Below, piece by piece: positions 44,798-55,124 of a stretch of 64,000 bases of DNA; within the stretch, counting starts at the first letter, position 1; each line of letters opens with the position of its first letter. A program made the position numbers and the translations under genes. Source of the DNA: Streptomyces sp. KMM 9044 (GTDB taxonomy: Bacteria > Actinomycetota > Actinomycetes > Streptomycetales > Streptomycetaceae); contig NZ_CP113910.1 of the NCBI RefSeq assembly GCF_024701375.2, positions 496,001-560,000 of the forward strand. Reading direction: 5' to 3'. The notes beneath the pieces are model-generated. The model was not told the origin of the DNA. It saw only the letters and a program-made list of their open reading frames with translations, and searched no databases.

Positions 44798-45877
44798 TCA
44801 CCTCCGGGTCGCCGTGCGCTGGACCCACAGATTGATGAGGACGGCGCCGAGGAGCATCACACCGAGGAAGGCCTTGAACCAGTCCGGGTTCCAGCCGGCG
44901 TAGACGATGCCCTGCTGCACCATGCCGAACATGAAGGCGCCGAAGACCGGGCCGATCGCGCTGCCGTAGCCACCGGTCAGCAGGCAGCCGCCGATCACCG
45001 CGGCGGCGATGTAGATGAGCTCCTGTCCCACTCCCTCGCCGGACTGGACGGTGTTGAAGGAGAAGAGCTGGTGCATGCCGACGAACCAGGCGCCGAAGCC
45101 GACCAGCATGAACAGGGAGATCTTGGTGAACGTCACCGGCACACCGACGGCGCGGGCGCTCTCCTTGTTGCCGCCGACCGCGAAGATCCAGTTGCCGTAC
45201 CGGGTGCGGAGCAGCACCCAGGAGGCCAGGACCGCGAAGACCAGCCACCACACGACGGTGATCTTCACCTGGACACCGCCGACCTCGAAACTCGAGGCGA
45301 AGACGGCCTTGGCCTGCTCGAAGCCGTCCATGTCGCTGATGTCGTCGGTCGCGACGTTCCCGGTGACCAGCTTGGTCACGGCCAGGTTGACGCCCTGGAG
45401 GATCAGGAAGGTGCCGAGGGTGACGAGGAAGCTGGGCAGCCCCGTCCTGACCAGGAACCAGCCGTTGAACAGGCCGACGGCGAGGGACACCGCGAGGGCG
45501 ACGATCACGCCCGCCCAGACGTTCATGGACAGCTGGTAGGCGAGCATGCTCGCGGTGAGCGCCGAGGTGACCACAGCCACCCCGGCCGACAGGTCGAACT
45601 CGCCACCGATCATCAGCAGCGCCACCGGCAGGGCCATGATCCCGATGGTCGATGACTGGTACAGGATGTTCGCCATCGAGCTGCCGTCCCGCATGGGCGG
45701 GGCGGCGATCAGGAAGAAGACCAGCACGGCCAGGGCGCCGAGGAAGACGCCGACCTCGGGCCTGGCCAGCAGCCGCAGTGCCAGCGGGCGCCGCGCGGTG
45801 CGGCCGTCGGTCTCCTTCGGGCCGAGGGCCGGCGGTGGGGTCACCGCCGGCCCAGCCTGTCGGGTCATACTCATCAC
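44798..45877 (-). CDS. Sugar ABC importer permease (RbsC-like)
   Basis: The product is 359 residues with about nine membrane helices. The BPD_transp_2 pattern [14 protein letters not shown] and the [16 protein letters not shown] loop are clear. The GTG start overlaps the binding-protein stop (GTGA); in-frame ATG codons follow at 45874 and 45868, so the first few residues are uncertain. It forms the channel of the importer, probably for myo-inositol. Confidence 0.93.
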   Translation of the reverse strand: MMSMTRQAGPAVTPPPALGPKETDGRTARRPLALRLLARPEVGVFLGALAVLVFFLIAAPPMRDGSSMANILYQSSTIGIMALPVALLMIGGEFDLSAGVAVVTSALTASMLAYQLSMNVWAGVIVALAVSLAVGLFNGWFLVRTGLPSFLVTLGTFLILQGVNLAVTKLVTGNVATDDISDMDGFEQAKAVFASSFEVGGVQVKITVVWWLVFAVLASWVLLRTRYGNWIFAVGGNKESARAVGVPVTFTKISLFMLVGFGAWFVGMHQLFSFNTVQSGEGVGQELIYIAAAVIGGCLLTGGYGSAIGPVFGAFMFGMVQQGIVYAGWNPDWFKAFLGVMLLGAVLINLWVQRTATRR

Positions 45878-46893
45878 CGAGTGCCCTTCGCGGCGTACTC
45901 GGAGACCGCGTCGACGTTGGACTCGTCGACGAACGCGGGGCCGGTGAGCACCGGCTGCTCACCTCCGCCGCTGTAGTTGCCGTTGTTCTCGTAGAGCCAC
46001 AGGCCGTCGACGGCGAGGTAGCCCTGGAGGTAGGGCTGCTGGTCCACGGCGAACTCGATGTCGCCGGCCTGGATCGCCTTGGTCAGGTCCTTGTTGAGGT
46101 CGAAGGTGGCGACCTTCGCCTCGCTGCCGGCGTCACCGACCGACTGCACCGCGGTCTGCGCGAAGGGGGCGCCGAGGGTGGCGACGTAGTCGATGGAGGA
46201 GTCCTGCTTGAGCTTGGCGGTGATCGTCGACTTCACCGACGGCATGTCGGTGCCGTTGACGTTGAGGATCTGGGTCTCGCCCTCGAAGGTCTCCTTCAGA
46301 CCGTCGCAGCGCTGGGTCAGGCCGACGTTGCCCTGCTCGTGGACGACACAGACGGTGTTCTTGGCGCCGACCTCGTTGAGCTTCTTGCCGAAGGCCTCGC
46401 CGGCCACGGACTCGTCCTGGCCGAAGAACTCCAGCAGGCCGAGGTCCTTCCAGTCGCTCAGACCGGAGTTGAGGCCGACGACGGGTATGCCGGCCTTCTC
46501 CGCCTTGGCGAGGACGCTCTTGAGGGCGTCCGGCTTGGCGAGGGTGACGGCGATGCCGTCGACCTTCTGGTCGATCGCGTTCTGCACCAGGTTGGCCTGG
46601 TTGCCCGCGTTCGGGTCGGCGGAGTAGATGAGATCGACGTTGTCCTTCGCGGCGGCGGCCTCGGCGCCCTTGCGGACGATGTCCCAGAAGGTGTCGCCGG
46701 GTGCCTGGTGGGTCACGAGGGCGACGGTCATCTCGGGCGTGTTCGCCTTGCCGGCCGACGCGCCGTCGCCGCCCTCCTCGGCCTTCTTTCCGCCGGAGCC
46801 GCTGGAGCAGCCGACGAGGGTCAGGGCGGTCGCCGCGGCCACCGCGACGAAGGACACGATTCTGCGGGGGCGGTGGTGGGAAGAGGGGTCCAT
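45874..46893 (-). CDS. Sugar-binding lipoprotein (RbsB-like, probably inositol)
   Basis: The product is 339 residues. The signal ends with the lipobox LVGC near residue 29, and a Gly/Ser/Glu linker follows. The type I binding fold is clear ([53 protein letters not shown]). It heads the operon with permease, ATPase and TIM-barrel isomerase and diverges from iolC, which supports inositol as substrate. A perfect hairpin sits in its leader (46931-46959). Confidence 0.93.
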   Translation of the reverse strand: MDPSSHHRPRRIVSFVAVAAATALTLVGCSSGSGGKKAEEGGDGASAGKANTPEMTVALVTHQAPGDTFWDIVRKGAEAAAAKDNVDLIYSADPNAGNQANLVQNAIDQKVDGIAVTLAKPDALKSVLAKAEKAGIPVVGLNSGLSDWKDLGLLEFFGQDESVAGEAFGKKLNEVGAKNTVCVVHEQGNVGLTQRCDGLKETFEGETQILNVNGTDMPSVKSTITAKLKQDSSIDYVATLGAPFAQTAVQSVGDAGSEAKVATFDLNKDLTKAIQAGDIEFAVDQQPYLQGYLAVDGLWLYENNGNYSGGGEQPVLTGPAFVDESNVDAVSEYAAKGTR

Positions 46894-46930
46894 CTTGCCT
46901 GCACCTCACTGTGCTACGCGGAAAAAGGGC

Positions 46931-46959
46931 GGGGGTCCGGGAATCCTTCCCGGACCCCC
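46931..46959. promoter_or_regulatory. Perfect 13-bp hairpin in the inositol importer leader
   Basis: GGGGGTCCGGGAA and its exact complement are separated by TCC, 38 bases upstream of the binding-protein start and downstream of the predicted promoter. It could be an attenuator or an mRNA-stabilising 5' hairpin. Confidence 0.65.
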
Positions 46960-47010
46960 GGACGTCCGGGTCTGTGTCGTCGTGCGAAACAGCTGTCGTG
47001 CTGGGACGGG

Positions 47011-47121
47011 ATCAAAGTCCCTGACGCGCACTCTGTCAATACTTTGTTAAGACATCATTTCACTTGCTAGTCCGAATGTAAGTACAAACTATTGACATCG
47101 CCGCCCTCCGAGACCTACACC
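47011..47121. promoter_or_regulatory. Symmetric divergent promoters with 14-bp inverted-repeat operators
   Basis: TGTCAATACTTTGT (47034-47047) and its inverse ACAAACTATTGACA (47084-47097) differ at one position. Each arm contains an outward-facing TTGACA. Rightward: TTGACA 47092-47097, 18 bp, TACACC 47116-47121 toward iolC. Leftward: TTGACA 47039-47034, 17 bp, TTTGAT 47016-47011 toward the importer. Repressor bound to the arms would cover both -35 boxes. Confidence 0.65.
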
Positions 47122-47212
47122 TGAGAGGCGGCAGGTCCCCTGGCTTCCACGTCCCCACCGTGGCAGGGCACCCCGGGACCCGCATCCCCAGCAGTTCGAG
47201 GAGCTTCGCTCG

Positions 47213-48211
47213 ATGACCGACTCAGACGCACCACAGTATTTCGACCTGATCACCATGGGCCGCATCGGGGTCGACCTTTACCCACTGGAGACCGGCGTTC
47301 CGCTGGCAAAGGTCGAAACGTTCGGAAAGTTCCTCGGTGGTTCGGCCGCGAACGTGGCGGTGGCCGCCGCCCGGCTCGGCCGCTCCACGGCCGTGATCAC
47401 CCGTACGGGAGACGATCCGTTCGGCACCTACCTGCACGAGGCTCTGAGGGACTTCGGTGTCGACGACCGGTGGGTCACCCCGGTCGCCGCGTACCCGACG
47501 CCGGTCACCTTCTGCGAGATCTTCCCGCCGGACGACTTCCCCCTGTACTTCTACCGCCGGCCCAAGGCTCCCGACCTGGAGATCCACACCGCCGAGCTGG
47601 ATCTCGCCGCCGTCCGCGCGGCCGGGATCTTCTGGATCACCGGCACCGGCCTGAGCGAGGAGCCGAGCCGCCGGACGACGCTCGACGCGCTCGAGGCGCG
47701 CGCCAGGGCGGGCACCACCGTGTTCGACCTGGACTGGCGCCCGATGTTCTGGCGCGACCCCGACGAGGCCCGCCCCTACTACCGCCAGGCACTGCGGCAC
47801 GCCACCGTCGCGGTCGGCAACCTCGACGAGTGCGAGGTCGCCACCGGAGTGCGCGAGCCCGAGGCGTGCGCCGCGGCGCTGCTGGCGGCCGGCGTGGAAC
47901 TCGCCGTGGTCAAGCAGGGTCCCCGGGGCGTACTCGCCGTGCACCGTGACGGCACCCGCGCACAGGTGCCGCCGGTCCCGGTGGACGTGGTCAACGGTCT
48001 CGGCGCGGGCGACGCCTTCGGCGGCTCGCTCTGCCACGGTCTGCTCTCGAGCTGGGACCTGGAGCGCACCATGCGTCACGCCAACGCCGCCGGCGCCCTC
48101 GTCGCCTCGCGTCTGGCCTGTTCGTCCGCCATGCCCACCGGGCCGGAAGTCGCGGGCCTCCTCGCGCGGGCCGTGCCGCCGGGCGACGCGAGCCTGCCGA
48201 GCCAGTCCTGA
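47213..48211 (+). CDS. iolC: 5-dehydro-2-deoxygluconokinase
   Basis: The product is 332 residues of the PfkB sugar-kinase family. The N-terminal LITMGRIGVDLYP with GGSAANVAVAAARLG, and the C-terminal GLGAGDAFGGSLCHGLL with the catalytic Asp, are diagnostic. IolC phosphorylates 2-deoxy-5-keto-gluconate, the fifth step of inositol breakdown. It is the first gene of the catabolic operon iolC-aldolase-iolB-iolD-mmsA. Confidence 0.93.
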   Translation: MTDSDAPQYFDLITMGRIGVDLYPLETGVPLAKVETFGKFLGGSAANVAVAAARLGRSTAVITRTGDDPFGTYLHEALRDFGVDDRWVTPVAAYPTPVTFCEIFPPDDFPLYFYRRPKAPDLEIHTAELDLAAVRAAGIFWITGTGLSEEPSRRTTLDALEARARAGTTVFDLDWRPMFWRDPDEARPYYRQALRHATVAVGNLDECEVATGVREPEACAAALLAAGVELAVVKQGPRGVLAVHRDGTRAQVPPVPVDVVNGLGAGDAFGGSLCHGLLSSWDLERTMRHANAAGALVASRLACSSAMPTGPEVAGLLARAVPPGDASLPSQS

Positions 48212-48224
48212 ACGGAGTCCTTCC

Positions 48225-49100
48225 TTGAACCTCAGCATCTGTGACCTCACCACGGTCCGGGCCCGGCATCCGGAGGCCGTCGCCGAGGCGGCCGCCCGCA
48301 GGGCCCGCCGTCCGCTGATCGGCGACAGCGGACGGCTGATGATCGTGGCCGCCGATCACCCCGCGCGGGGTGCGCTCGGCATCGGCGACCGGCCCCTGGC
48401 CATGGCCGACCGCGCCGATCTGCTGGAACGGCTGCGCGTCGCGCTGTCCCGGCCCGGCGTCGACGGGGTGCTGGCCACCGCCGACATCCTCGAGGACCTG
48501 CTGCTGCTCGGCGCGCTCGAGAACAAGGTCGTCATGGGGTCGATGAACCGCGGAGGCCTGGCCGGCGCGGCCTTCGAGATGGACGACCGCTTCACCGGCC
48601 ACCGCCCCGAGGACATCGAGCGGTTCGGCTTCGACGCGGGCAAGCTGCTGGTCCGCATCGACTACGCCGACCCGGGGTCCCTGACCACCCTGGAGTCCAC
48701 CGCCCGCGCCGTCGACGCCATGGCCGAGCGCCGGCTCCCGGTGTTCGTGGAGCCGTTCATCTCGCGCCGGGTCGACGGGAGGGTCCGCAACGACCTGTCC
48801 GCCGAGGCCGTCACCCGCTCCATCGCCATAGCCTCCGGTCTCGGTGGCACCTCCGCCTACACCTGGCTGAAACTGCCCGTCACCGAGAACGCCGACGACA
48901 TGGCGGAGGTCCTGCGCGGCTCCACGCTGCCCGTGGTCCTGCTCGGCGGGGAGGTCGGCGACCAGGACGCGGCCTACGAGCGGTGGGGCAAGGCGCTGAA
49001 GCTGCCCTCCGTGCAGGGCATGGTGGTTGGCCGCTCGCTGCTCTACCCGGCCGGCGGCCGTGTGGAGGAGGCGGTGGACACGGCCGTGAGCCTGCTGTGA
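48225..49100 (+). CDS. Cgl0158-type aldolase (IolJ-like role)
   Basis: The product is 291 residues from a TTG with CGGAG 7 bases upstream; the alternative upstream frame overlaps iolC and has shadow composition. The fold is that of class I aldolases (MIVAADHPARGALG, VFVEPFISRR, YTWLKLPVTENADDM with the Schiff-base Lys region). In actinobacterial inositol clusters this protein takes the place of IolJ, splitting 2-deoxy-5-keto-gluconate 6-phosphate to dihydroxyacetone phosphate and malonate semialdehyde. That function is inferred from position and family. Confidence 0.85.
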   Translation: MNLSICDLTTVRARHPEAVAEAAARRARRPLIGDSGRLMIVAADHPARGALGIGDRPLAMADRADLLERLRVALSRPGVDGVLATADILEDLLLLGALENKVVMGSMNRGGLAGAAFEMDDRFTGHRPEDIERFGFDAGKLLVRIDYADPGSLTTLESTARAVDAMAERRLPVFVEPFISRRVDGRVRNDLSAEAVTRSIAIASGLGGTSAYTWLKLPVTENADDMAEVLRGSTLPVVLLGGEVGDQDAAYERWGKALKLPSVQGMVVGRSLLYPAGGRVEEAVDTAVSLL

Positions 49101-49184
49101 ACGGTGCGTCAGCCGTGAACCATAAGTCTGCTGAGCCTGTCGTGAACTGTGAACCGTGAGCCGGCTGTGACCGGAAAGGCTGCC

Positions 49185-50078
49185 ATGACCCATCACCTTC
49201 CCGCGGACCGTGCCCCGGCCGGCCCGTGCCGTGTCGACGTGACTCCCGAGTCGGCCGGCTGGGGCCATTCCAGCCTGTGTGTGCTGGAGCTGGAGCCGGG
49301 CGGCACGCACACCTTCGACACCGGCGGCAGCGAGTGGATCGTCCTGCCGCTCAGCGGCGGCTGCACGGTCGCCTCGGCCGACGACTTCGGCCACGACTCG
49401 TTCGAACTCGCCGGCCGCACAGGCGTGTTCGACGGCGTCACCGACTTCGCCTACGTGCCGCGCGACGCCCGCGTCACCGTCACGTCGGCCGGCGGCGGAC
49501 GGTTCGCGCTCACCGGCGCCCGCTGCACCCGGTCGCTGCCCGCCCGCTACGGACCCGCCTCGGACGTACCCGTGGAACTGCGCGGTACCGGTACCTGCTC
49601 CCGTCAGGTCAACAACTTCGGGGCGGCCGGCACGTTCGAGTGCGACAAGCTGATCGCGGTCGAGGTGATCACCCCCGGCGGCAACTGGTCATCGTTCCCG
49701 CCGCACAAGCACGACGAGCACCGGCCGGGCGAGGAGTCCGTGCTGGAGGAGATCTACTACTTCGAGTTCGCGGACCACGAGGGCACCCCTGGCCTCGGCT
49801 ACCAGCGGGTCTCCCCGTCCGGTCCGGGCCGGGACACGGACGTCCTGGCCGAGGTGCGCGACGGCGACGTGGTGCTCATCCCGGACGGCTGGCACGGGCC
49901 GTCCATGGCCGTGCCCGGCCACCACATGTACTACCTCAACGTCATGGCGGGCCCCGGGGACGAACGCGCCTGGCTGATCTGTGACCATCCCGACCACGCC
50001 TGGATCCGCTCCACCTGGCCCGACCAGCCCCTCGACCCCCGCCTGCCCCTCTACACCGCCCCGGAGAGGTCCGTATGA
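49185..50078 (+). CDS. iolB: 5-deoxy-glucuronate isomerase
   Basis: The product is 297 residues from the ATG at 49185 with GGAAAGG upstream. The cupin fold shows the metal-binding set in SSFPPHKHDEH and further His/Glu in VLEEIYYFEF and HGPSMAVPGHHMYYLNVMAG. IolB converts 5-deoxy-glucuronate to 2-deoxy-5-keto-gluconate. It overlaps iolD as ATGA. Confidence 0.95.
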   Translation: MTHHLPADRAPAGPCRVDVTPESAGWGHSSLCVLELEPGGTHTFDTGGSEWIVLPLSGGCTVASADDFGHDSFELAGRTGVFDGVTDFAYVPRDARVTVTSAGGGRFALTGARCTRSLPARYGPASDVPVELRGTGTCSRQVNNFGAAGTFECDKLIAVEVITPGGNWSSFPPHKHDEHRPGEESVLEEIYYFEFADHEGTPGLGYQRVSPSGPGRDTDVLAEVRDGDVVLIPDGWHGPSMAVPGHHMYYLNVMAGPGDERAWLICDHPDHAWIRSTWPDQPLDPRLPLYTAPERSV

Positions 50079-51946
50079 GCGCCGCCACCCGCCGACTGAC
50101 GACCGCCCAGGCCCTGGTGCGTTTCCTGGCCGCCCAGTACACGGAACGGGACGGCGTACGACACCGGCTGATCGCGGGCACGTGGGGCATTTTCGGCCAC
50201 GGCAACGTGGCGGGCGTCGGGCAGGCACTCGTCGAGTACGCCGATGTCATGCCATACCACCAGGGCCGCAACGAGCAGTCCATGGTGCACGCGGCCGTCG
50301 CCCACGCCCGCCAGCTCAACCGGTTGTCGGCGCAGGCCGTGACGACCTCGATCGGCCCCGGCGCCACCAACCTGGTCACCGGCGCCGCGCTCGCCACCGT
50401 CAACCGGCTGCCGGTGCTGCTGCTCCCCGGCGACTGCTTCGCCTCGCACGCGGCCGACCCACTGCTCCAGCAACTGGAGCACCCGGTCGAGGCGGACGTG
50501 TCCGTCAACGACACGCTGCGCCCCGTCTCCCGTTACTTCGACCGGATCACCCGCCCCGAGGCACTGATCGCGTCCGCGCTGAACGCCGTGCGGGTGCTCG
50601 CCGACCCGGCCGAGACCGGCGCCGTCGCCCTCTGCCTGCCGCAGGACGTGCAGGCAGAGGCGTTCGACTGGCCGCAGGAGTTCTTCGCCGACCGCGTCTG
50701 GCGCGTGAGGCGTCCGGCTCCGGACCCCGTCGAGCTGGAGGCGGCGGCCAAGGCTGTGCGGGCCGCCCGCCGTCCGCTGATCGTCGCGGGTGGCGGAGTC
50801 CACCACAGCGAGGCCGAGGAAGCACTCCGGGCCCTCGTGGACGCCACCGGAATCCCGGTCTCCTCCACCCAGGCCGGCAAGGGCTCCCTGCGCCACGACC
50901 ACCCGGCGGACCTGGGCGGCATCGGCCACACCGGCACGGCGGTGAGCGACGGACTGGCCCGCACCGCCGACCTGGTGATCGGCGTCGGCACCCGCTACTC
51001 CGACTTCACCACGGCCTCCGGCACCCTCTTCGCCGACCCGGACGTGCGCTTCCTCAACCTCAACATCACCGGCTTCGACGCCCACAAGCTGGGAGCACGC
51101 ACCTTGGTCTGCGACGCGCGGACCGGTCTGGAAGCACTGGCCGGGGCACTGGCCGGGCACCGCGTGGACGCCGCGTACGAGGCCGGGTACGCAGCCGGGA
51201 AGGAACACTGGGAGCAGGTCGTCGAGGCCGCCTACCGTGCCGACGACGAGAACGCCGTACCGACGCAGACCCAGGTGCTCGGCGCGCTCGACGCGGTCGT
51301 GGGCGACGCGGACGTGGTGATCAACGCGGCCGGTTCGCTCCCCGGCGACCTTCACAAGCTGTGGCGGGCGCGCAGCCCGCGCCAGTACCACCTGGAGTAC
51401 GGCTACTCCTGCATGGGCTACGAGATCCCGGCCGCGATCGGCGTTCAGCAGGCCGCGCCCGGCACACCGGTGTGGGCGCTGGTCGGCGACGGCACGTACC
51501 TGATGATGCCGACGGAGATCGTCACGGCCGTCCAGGAGCGGCTGCCGGTGAAGCTGGTGCTGATCCAGAACCACGGGTACGCCTCCATCGGCGGCCTGTC
51601 CGAGGAGACCGGCGGCGAGCGCTACGGCACCGCCTACCGCTACCGGGCGAAGGACGGCACCTTCACCGGCGCCCCGCTGCCCGTGGACCTCGCGGCGAAC
51701 GCGGCCAGTCTGGGCATGGACGTGCTGCGCGCCAAGACTGTGGGGGAACTGCGCCGTGCCCTGGCTCAGGCCGGCACCGCCGAGCGTCCGACCTGCGTGT
51801 ACGTCGAGACTGACCCGGCGCCCACCGCTCCCCCGGCCGAGGCCTGGTGGGACGTGCCGGTGGCCGAGGTCGCCTCCCGCGAGGCCGCCGTCCGGGCGCG
51901 CGAACGGTACGACGCCCAGGCCGCCGGCCGCCGCCGCCACCTCTGA
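50075..51946 (+). CDS. iolD: 3D-(3,5/4)-trihydroxycyclohexane-1,2-dione hydrolase
   Basis: The product is 623 residues of the thiamine-diphosphate enzyme superfamily. The N-terminal domain has the Glu motif (YHQGRNEQSMVHAAVAHA), and the C-terminal domain the cofactor-binding GDGTYLM...N motif (LVGDGTYLMMPTE, QNHGYASIGGL). IolD opens the ring of trihydroxycyclohexanedione to 5-deoxy-glucuronate. It lies between iolB and mmsA in the operon. Confidence 0.95.
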   Translation: MSAATRRLTTAQALVRFLAAQYTERDGVRHRLIAGTWGIFGHGNVAGVGQALVEYADVMPYHQGRNEQSMVHAAVAHARQLNRLSAQAVTTSIGPGATNLVTGAALATVNRLPVLLLPGDCFASHAADPLLQQLEHPVEADVSVNDTLRPVSRYFDRITRPEALIASALNAVRVLADPAETGAVALCLPQDVQAEAFDWPQEFFADRVWRVRRPAPDPVELEAAAKAVRAARRPLIVAGGGVHHSEAEEALRALVDATGIPVSSTQAGKGSLRHDHPADLGGIGHTGTAVSDGLARTADLVIGVGTRYSDFTTASGTLFADPDVRFLNLNITGFDAHKLGARTLVCDARTGLEALAGALAGHRVDAAYEAGYAAGKEHWEQVVEAAYRADDENAVPTQTQVLGALDAVVGDADVVINAAGSLPGDLHKLWRARSPRQYHLEYGYSCMGYEIPAAIGVQQAAPGTPVWALVGDGTYLMMPTEIVTAVQERLPVKLVLIQNHGYASIGGLSEETGGERYGTAYRYRAKDGTFTGAPLPVDLAANAASLGMDVLRAKTVGELRRALAQAGTAERPTCVYVETDPAPTAPPAEAWWDVPVAEVASREAAVRARERYDAQAAGRRRHL

Positions 51947-52034
51947 ACCCCTGCGCCCCTGCACCGCCCCGCCGGGCCCGGCATCTCGAGCCCTCCCGTA
52001 TCAACTCACCGCGCGTGAAAGGTCGTCCGCTCTC

Positions 52035-53528
<1,494 letters not shown>

Positions 53529-53589
53529 CCCCCGGCCCCCGGGGCCCTGCCTTCGGCAGGGCCCCCGACAGGAAGGTACGCCCGTGACT

Positions 53590-53765
53590 CCTCCCCCTCG
53601 TGAACGAGGCGGCTTCTCACTCGACCCCGAAGGGTCTTGTGGCTGCCAGGCCCTGACCGCTGCCGAAGCAGGTGGGCGGCGTCCTGCACCGCTTCGCGGC
53701 TCCGAACATCAGGACGCGTTTTTCGCCCGGCCTGAAGGCCGGGATTCCCGCGCAAGATCAGGGAT
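53590..53765 (+). mobile_element. Possible IS200/IS605-type end remnant
   Basis: This stretch has the GGCTTGTGGCTGCCAGGCCC-like and TTTTCGCCCGGCCTGAAGGCCGGGATTCC elements that often flank TnpB-type insertion sequences in Streptomyces. CCCGGCC-TGAA-GGCCGGG (53726-53743) forms the hairpin. No transposase is present. It would be a solo end or decayed element between mmsA and the GntR gene; the identification rests on memory of similar sequences. Confidence 0.4.
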
Positions 53766-53792
53766 GGCGAAGACCGTGACCGGGCCCGTGCC

Positions 53793-54548
53793 GTGACCGG
53801 ACCCGTGCTCAGCTCACTGGACTTCCCCCTGGACCGGGGCAGTCCGGTGCCGCTGTACCACCAGCTCGCCCAGCAGTTGGAAGCGGCGATCGTGCAGGGC
53901 GTCCTCGCCCCGGGCAACCTCCTGGGCAACGAGGTCGGCCTCTCGGTGCGCCTCGGTCTGTCCCGCCCCACGGTCCGCCAGGCCATCCAGTCCCTTGTCG
54001 ACAAGGGGCTGCTGGTCCGGCGGCGTGGAGTGGGCACCCAGGTGGTGCACAGCCAGGTCAGGCGTCCCCTGGAGCTCAGCAGCCTCTACGACGACCTGGA
54101 GGCGGCCGGGCAGGGACCGAGCACGGAGGTCGTCCGCCACGAGAAGGTCCCGGCGCCCCCCGGCGTGGCGACGGCCCTGGGTCTGCCCGAGGGCGGAGAA
54201 ACGGTCCTCCTCGAACGTCTGCGCCGCACCCACGGCCGGCCCGTCGCCCTCCTGTGCAACTACCTCCCGTCGGGCCTGCTGGAACTGGACGACGCCCGGC
54301 TGGAGTCGACCGGCCTGTACCGCATGATGCGCGCGTCGGGCATCACCCTGCACAGCGCCAGGCAGACCGTCGGGGCCCGTTCGGCCACCGCCGGGGAGGC
54401 GTCCCGCCTGGACGAGAAGGAGGGCGCCGCCCTGCTCACCATGCACCGCACCGCCTACGACGACACGGGCCGCGCGGTGGAGTACGCCGCCCACGTCTAC
54501 CGCGCCTCGCGCTACTCCTTCGACTTCCAGCTGCTGGTCAGATCCTGA
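53793..54548 (+). CDS. GntR-family regulator with UTRA domain
   Basis: The product is 251 residues from a GTG. The winged helix (PVPLYHQLAQQLEAAIVQGVL, LGLSRPTVRQAIQSLVDKGLLVRRRGVGTQV) is followed by a UTRA sensor domain ending SFDFQLLVRS. HutC/UTRA regulators respond to small ligands such as sugar phosphates. Its place after mmsA makes it the prime candidate repressor of the iol operons, acting at the symmetric operators near 47.05 kb. Confidence 0.92.
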   Translation: MTGPVLSSLDFPLDRGSPVPLYHQLAQQLEAAIVQGVLAPGNLLGNEVGLSVRLGLSRPTVRQAIQSLVDKGLLVRRRGVGTQVVHSQVRRPLELSSLYDDLEAAGQGPSTEVVRHEKVPAPPGVATALGLPEGGETVLLERLRRTHGRPVALLCNYLPSGLLELDDARLESTGLYRMMRASGITLHSARQTVGARSATAGEASRLDEKEGAALLTMHRTAYDDTGRAVEYAAHVYRASRYSFDFQLLVRS

Positions 54549-54585
54549 GCGGGCGGCCTTCGGCGGGGCGGGCGCCCCGAGTGTC

Positions 54586-55121
54586 TCAGTGCGCCGCGTC
54601 CAGCCGGGCCCGCTGCTCCGGCGACAGCTCCAGGTCCACCACCGCCAGGTTCTCCTCCAGTTGGGCCACGGAGGACACTCCGGCCAGCGGCAGGATCGGC
54701 AGTTCGTGGCCGAGTTGCCAGGCCAGCACCACCTGGCCGGCGCCGGCCCCGGTCTCCCGGGCGACCTCGTGCAGCACCTTCAGCCGGGCGGGTGTCCCCG
54801 GGTGGTCGTAGTCCCGGGGCAGCCGCTCCGGCCGGGCCTATGCGCCCTTCAGCAGCGGCGAGTAGGCGACCAAGGTCAGCCGGGGCGCGTCCCGCAGGTA
54901 GGTGAGCAGTTCGGCGCCGGCGTGCCCGAGGCTTCCGTCGGGGAAGAGGTCCTCGGGCACGTCGGCGCGGGGACGCAGGTAGCTGTGCTGGTACTGGAGC
55001 ACCTCGTAGCCGGGCGTCCCGCGGCGGCGGCGAGGGCGCGGGCCCGCTCCACCCGCCACACCGCGTGGTTGCTCGCGCCGAGCAGTCCGACCGTGCCCTC
55101 GGCGACGAGGGCGGGGAACAC
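54586..55121 (-). pseudogene. Decayed aldo/keto reductase
   Basis: Three pieces of one aldo/keto reductase lie in order: TVGLLGASNHAVWRVERARALAAA, then after a frameshift YEVLQYQHSYLRP ... TLVAYSPLLKGA, then after an in-frame TAG (near 54839) the C-terminus QVVLAWQLGHELPILPLAG. The N-terminal ~150 residues are missing and the piece abuts the end of the next gene. All three defects make it non-functional. Confidence 0.85.
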
Positions 55122-55124
55122 GGC

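Noticed and set aside
53584..53796. Small ORF of 70 residues between mmsA and the GntR gene
   Set aside because: The DNA resembles an insertion-sequence end and the peptide has no start signal or family pattern.
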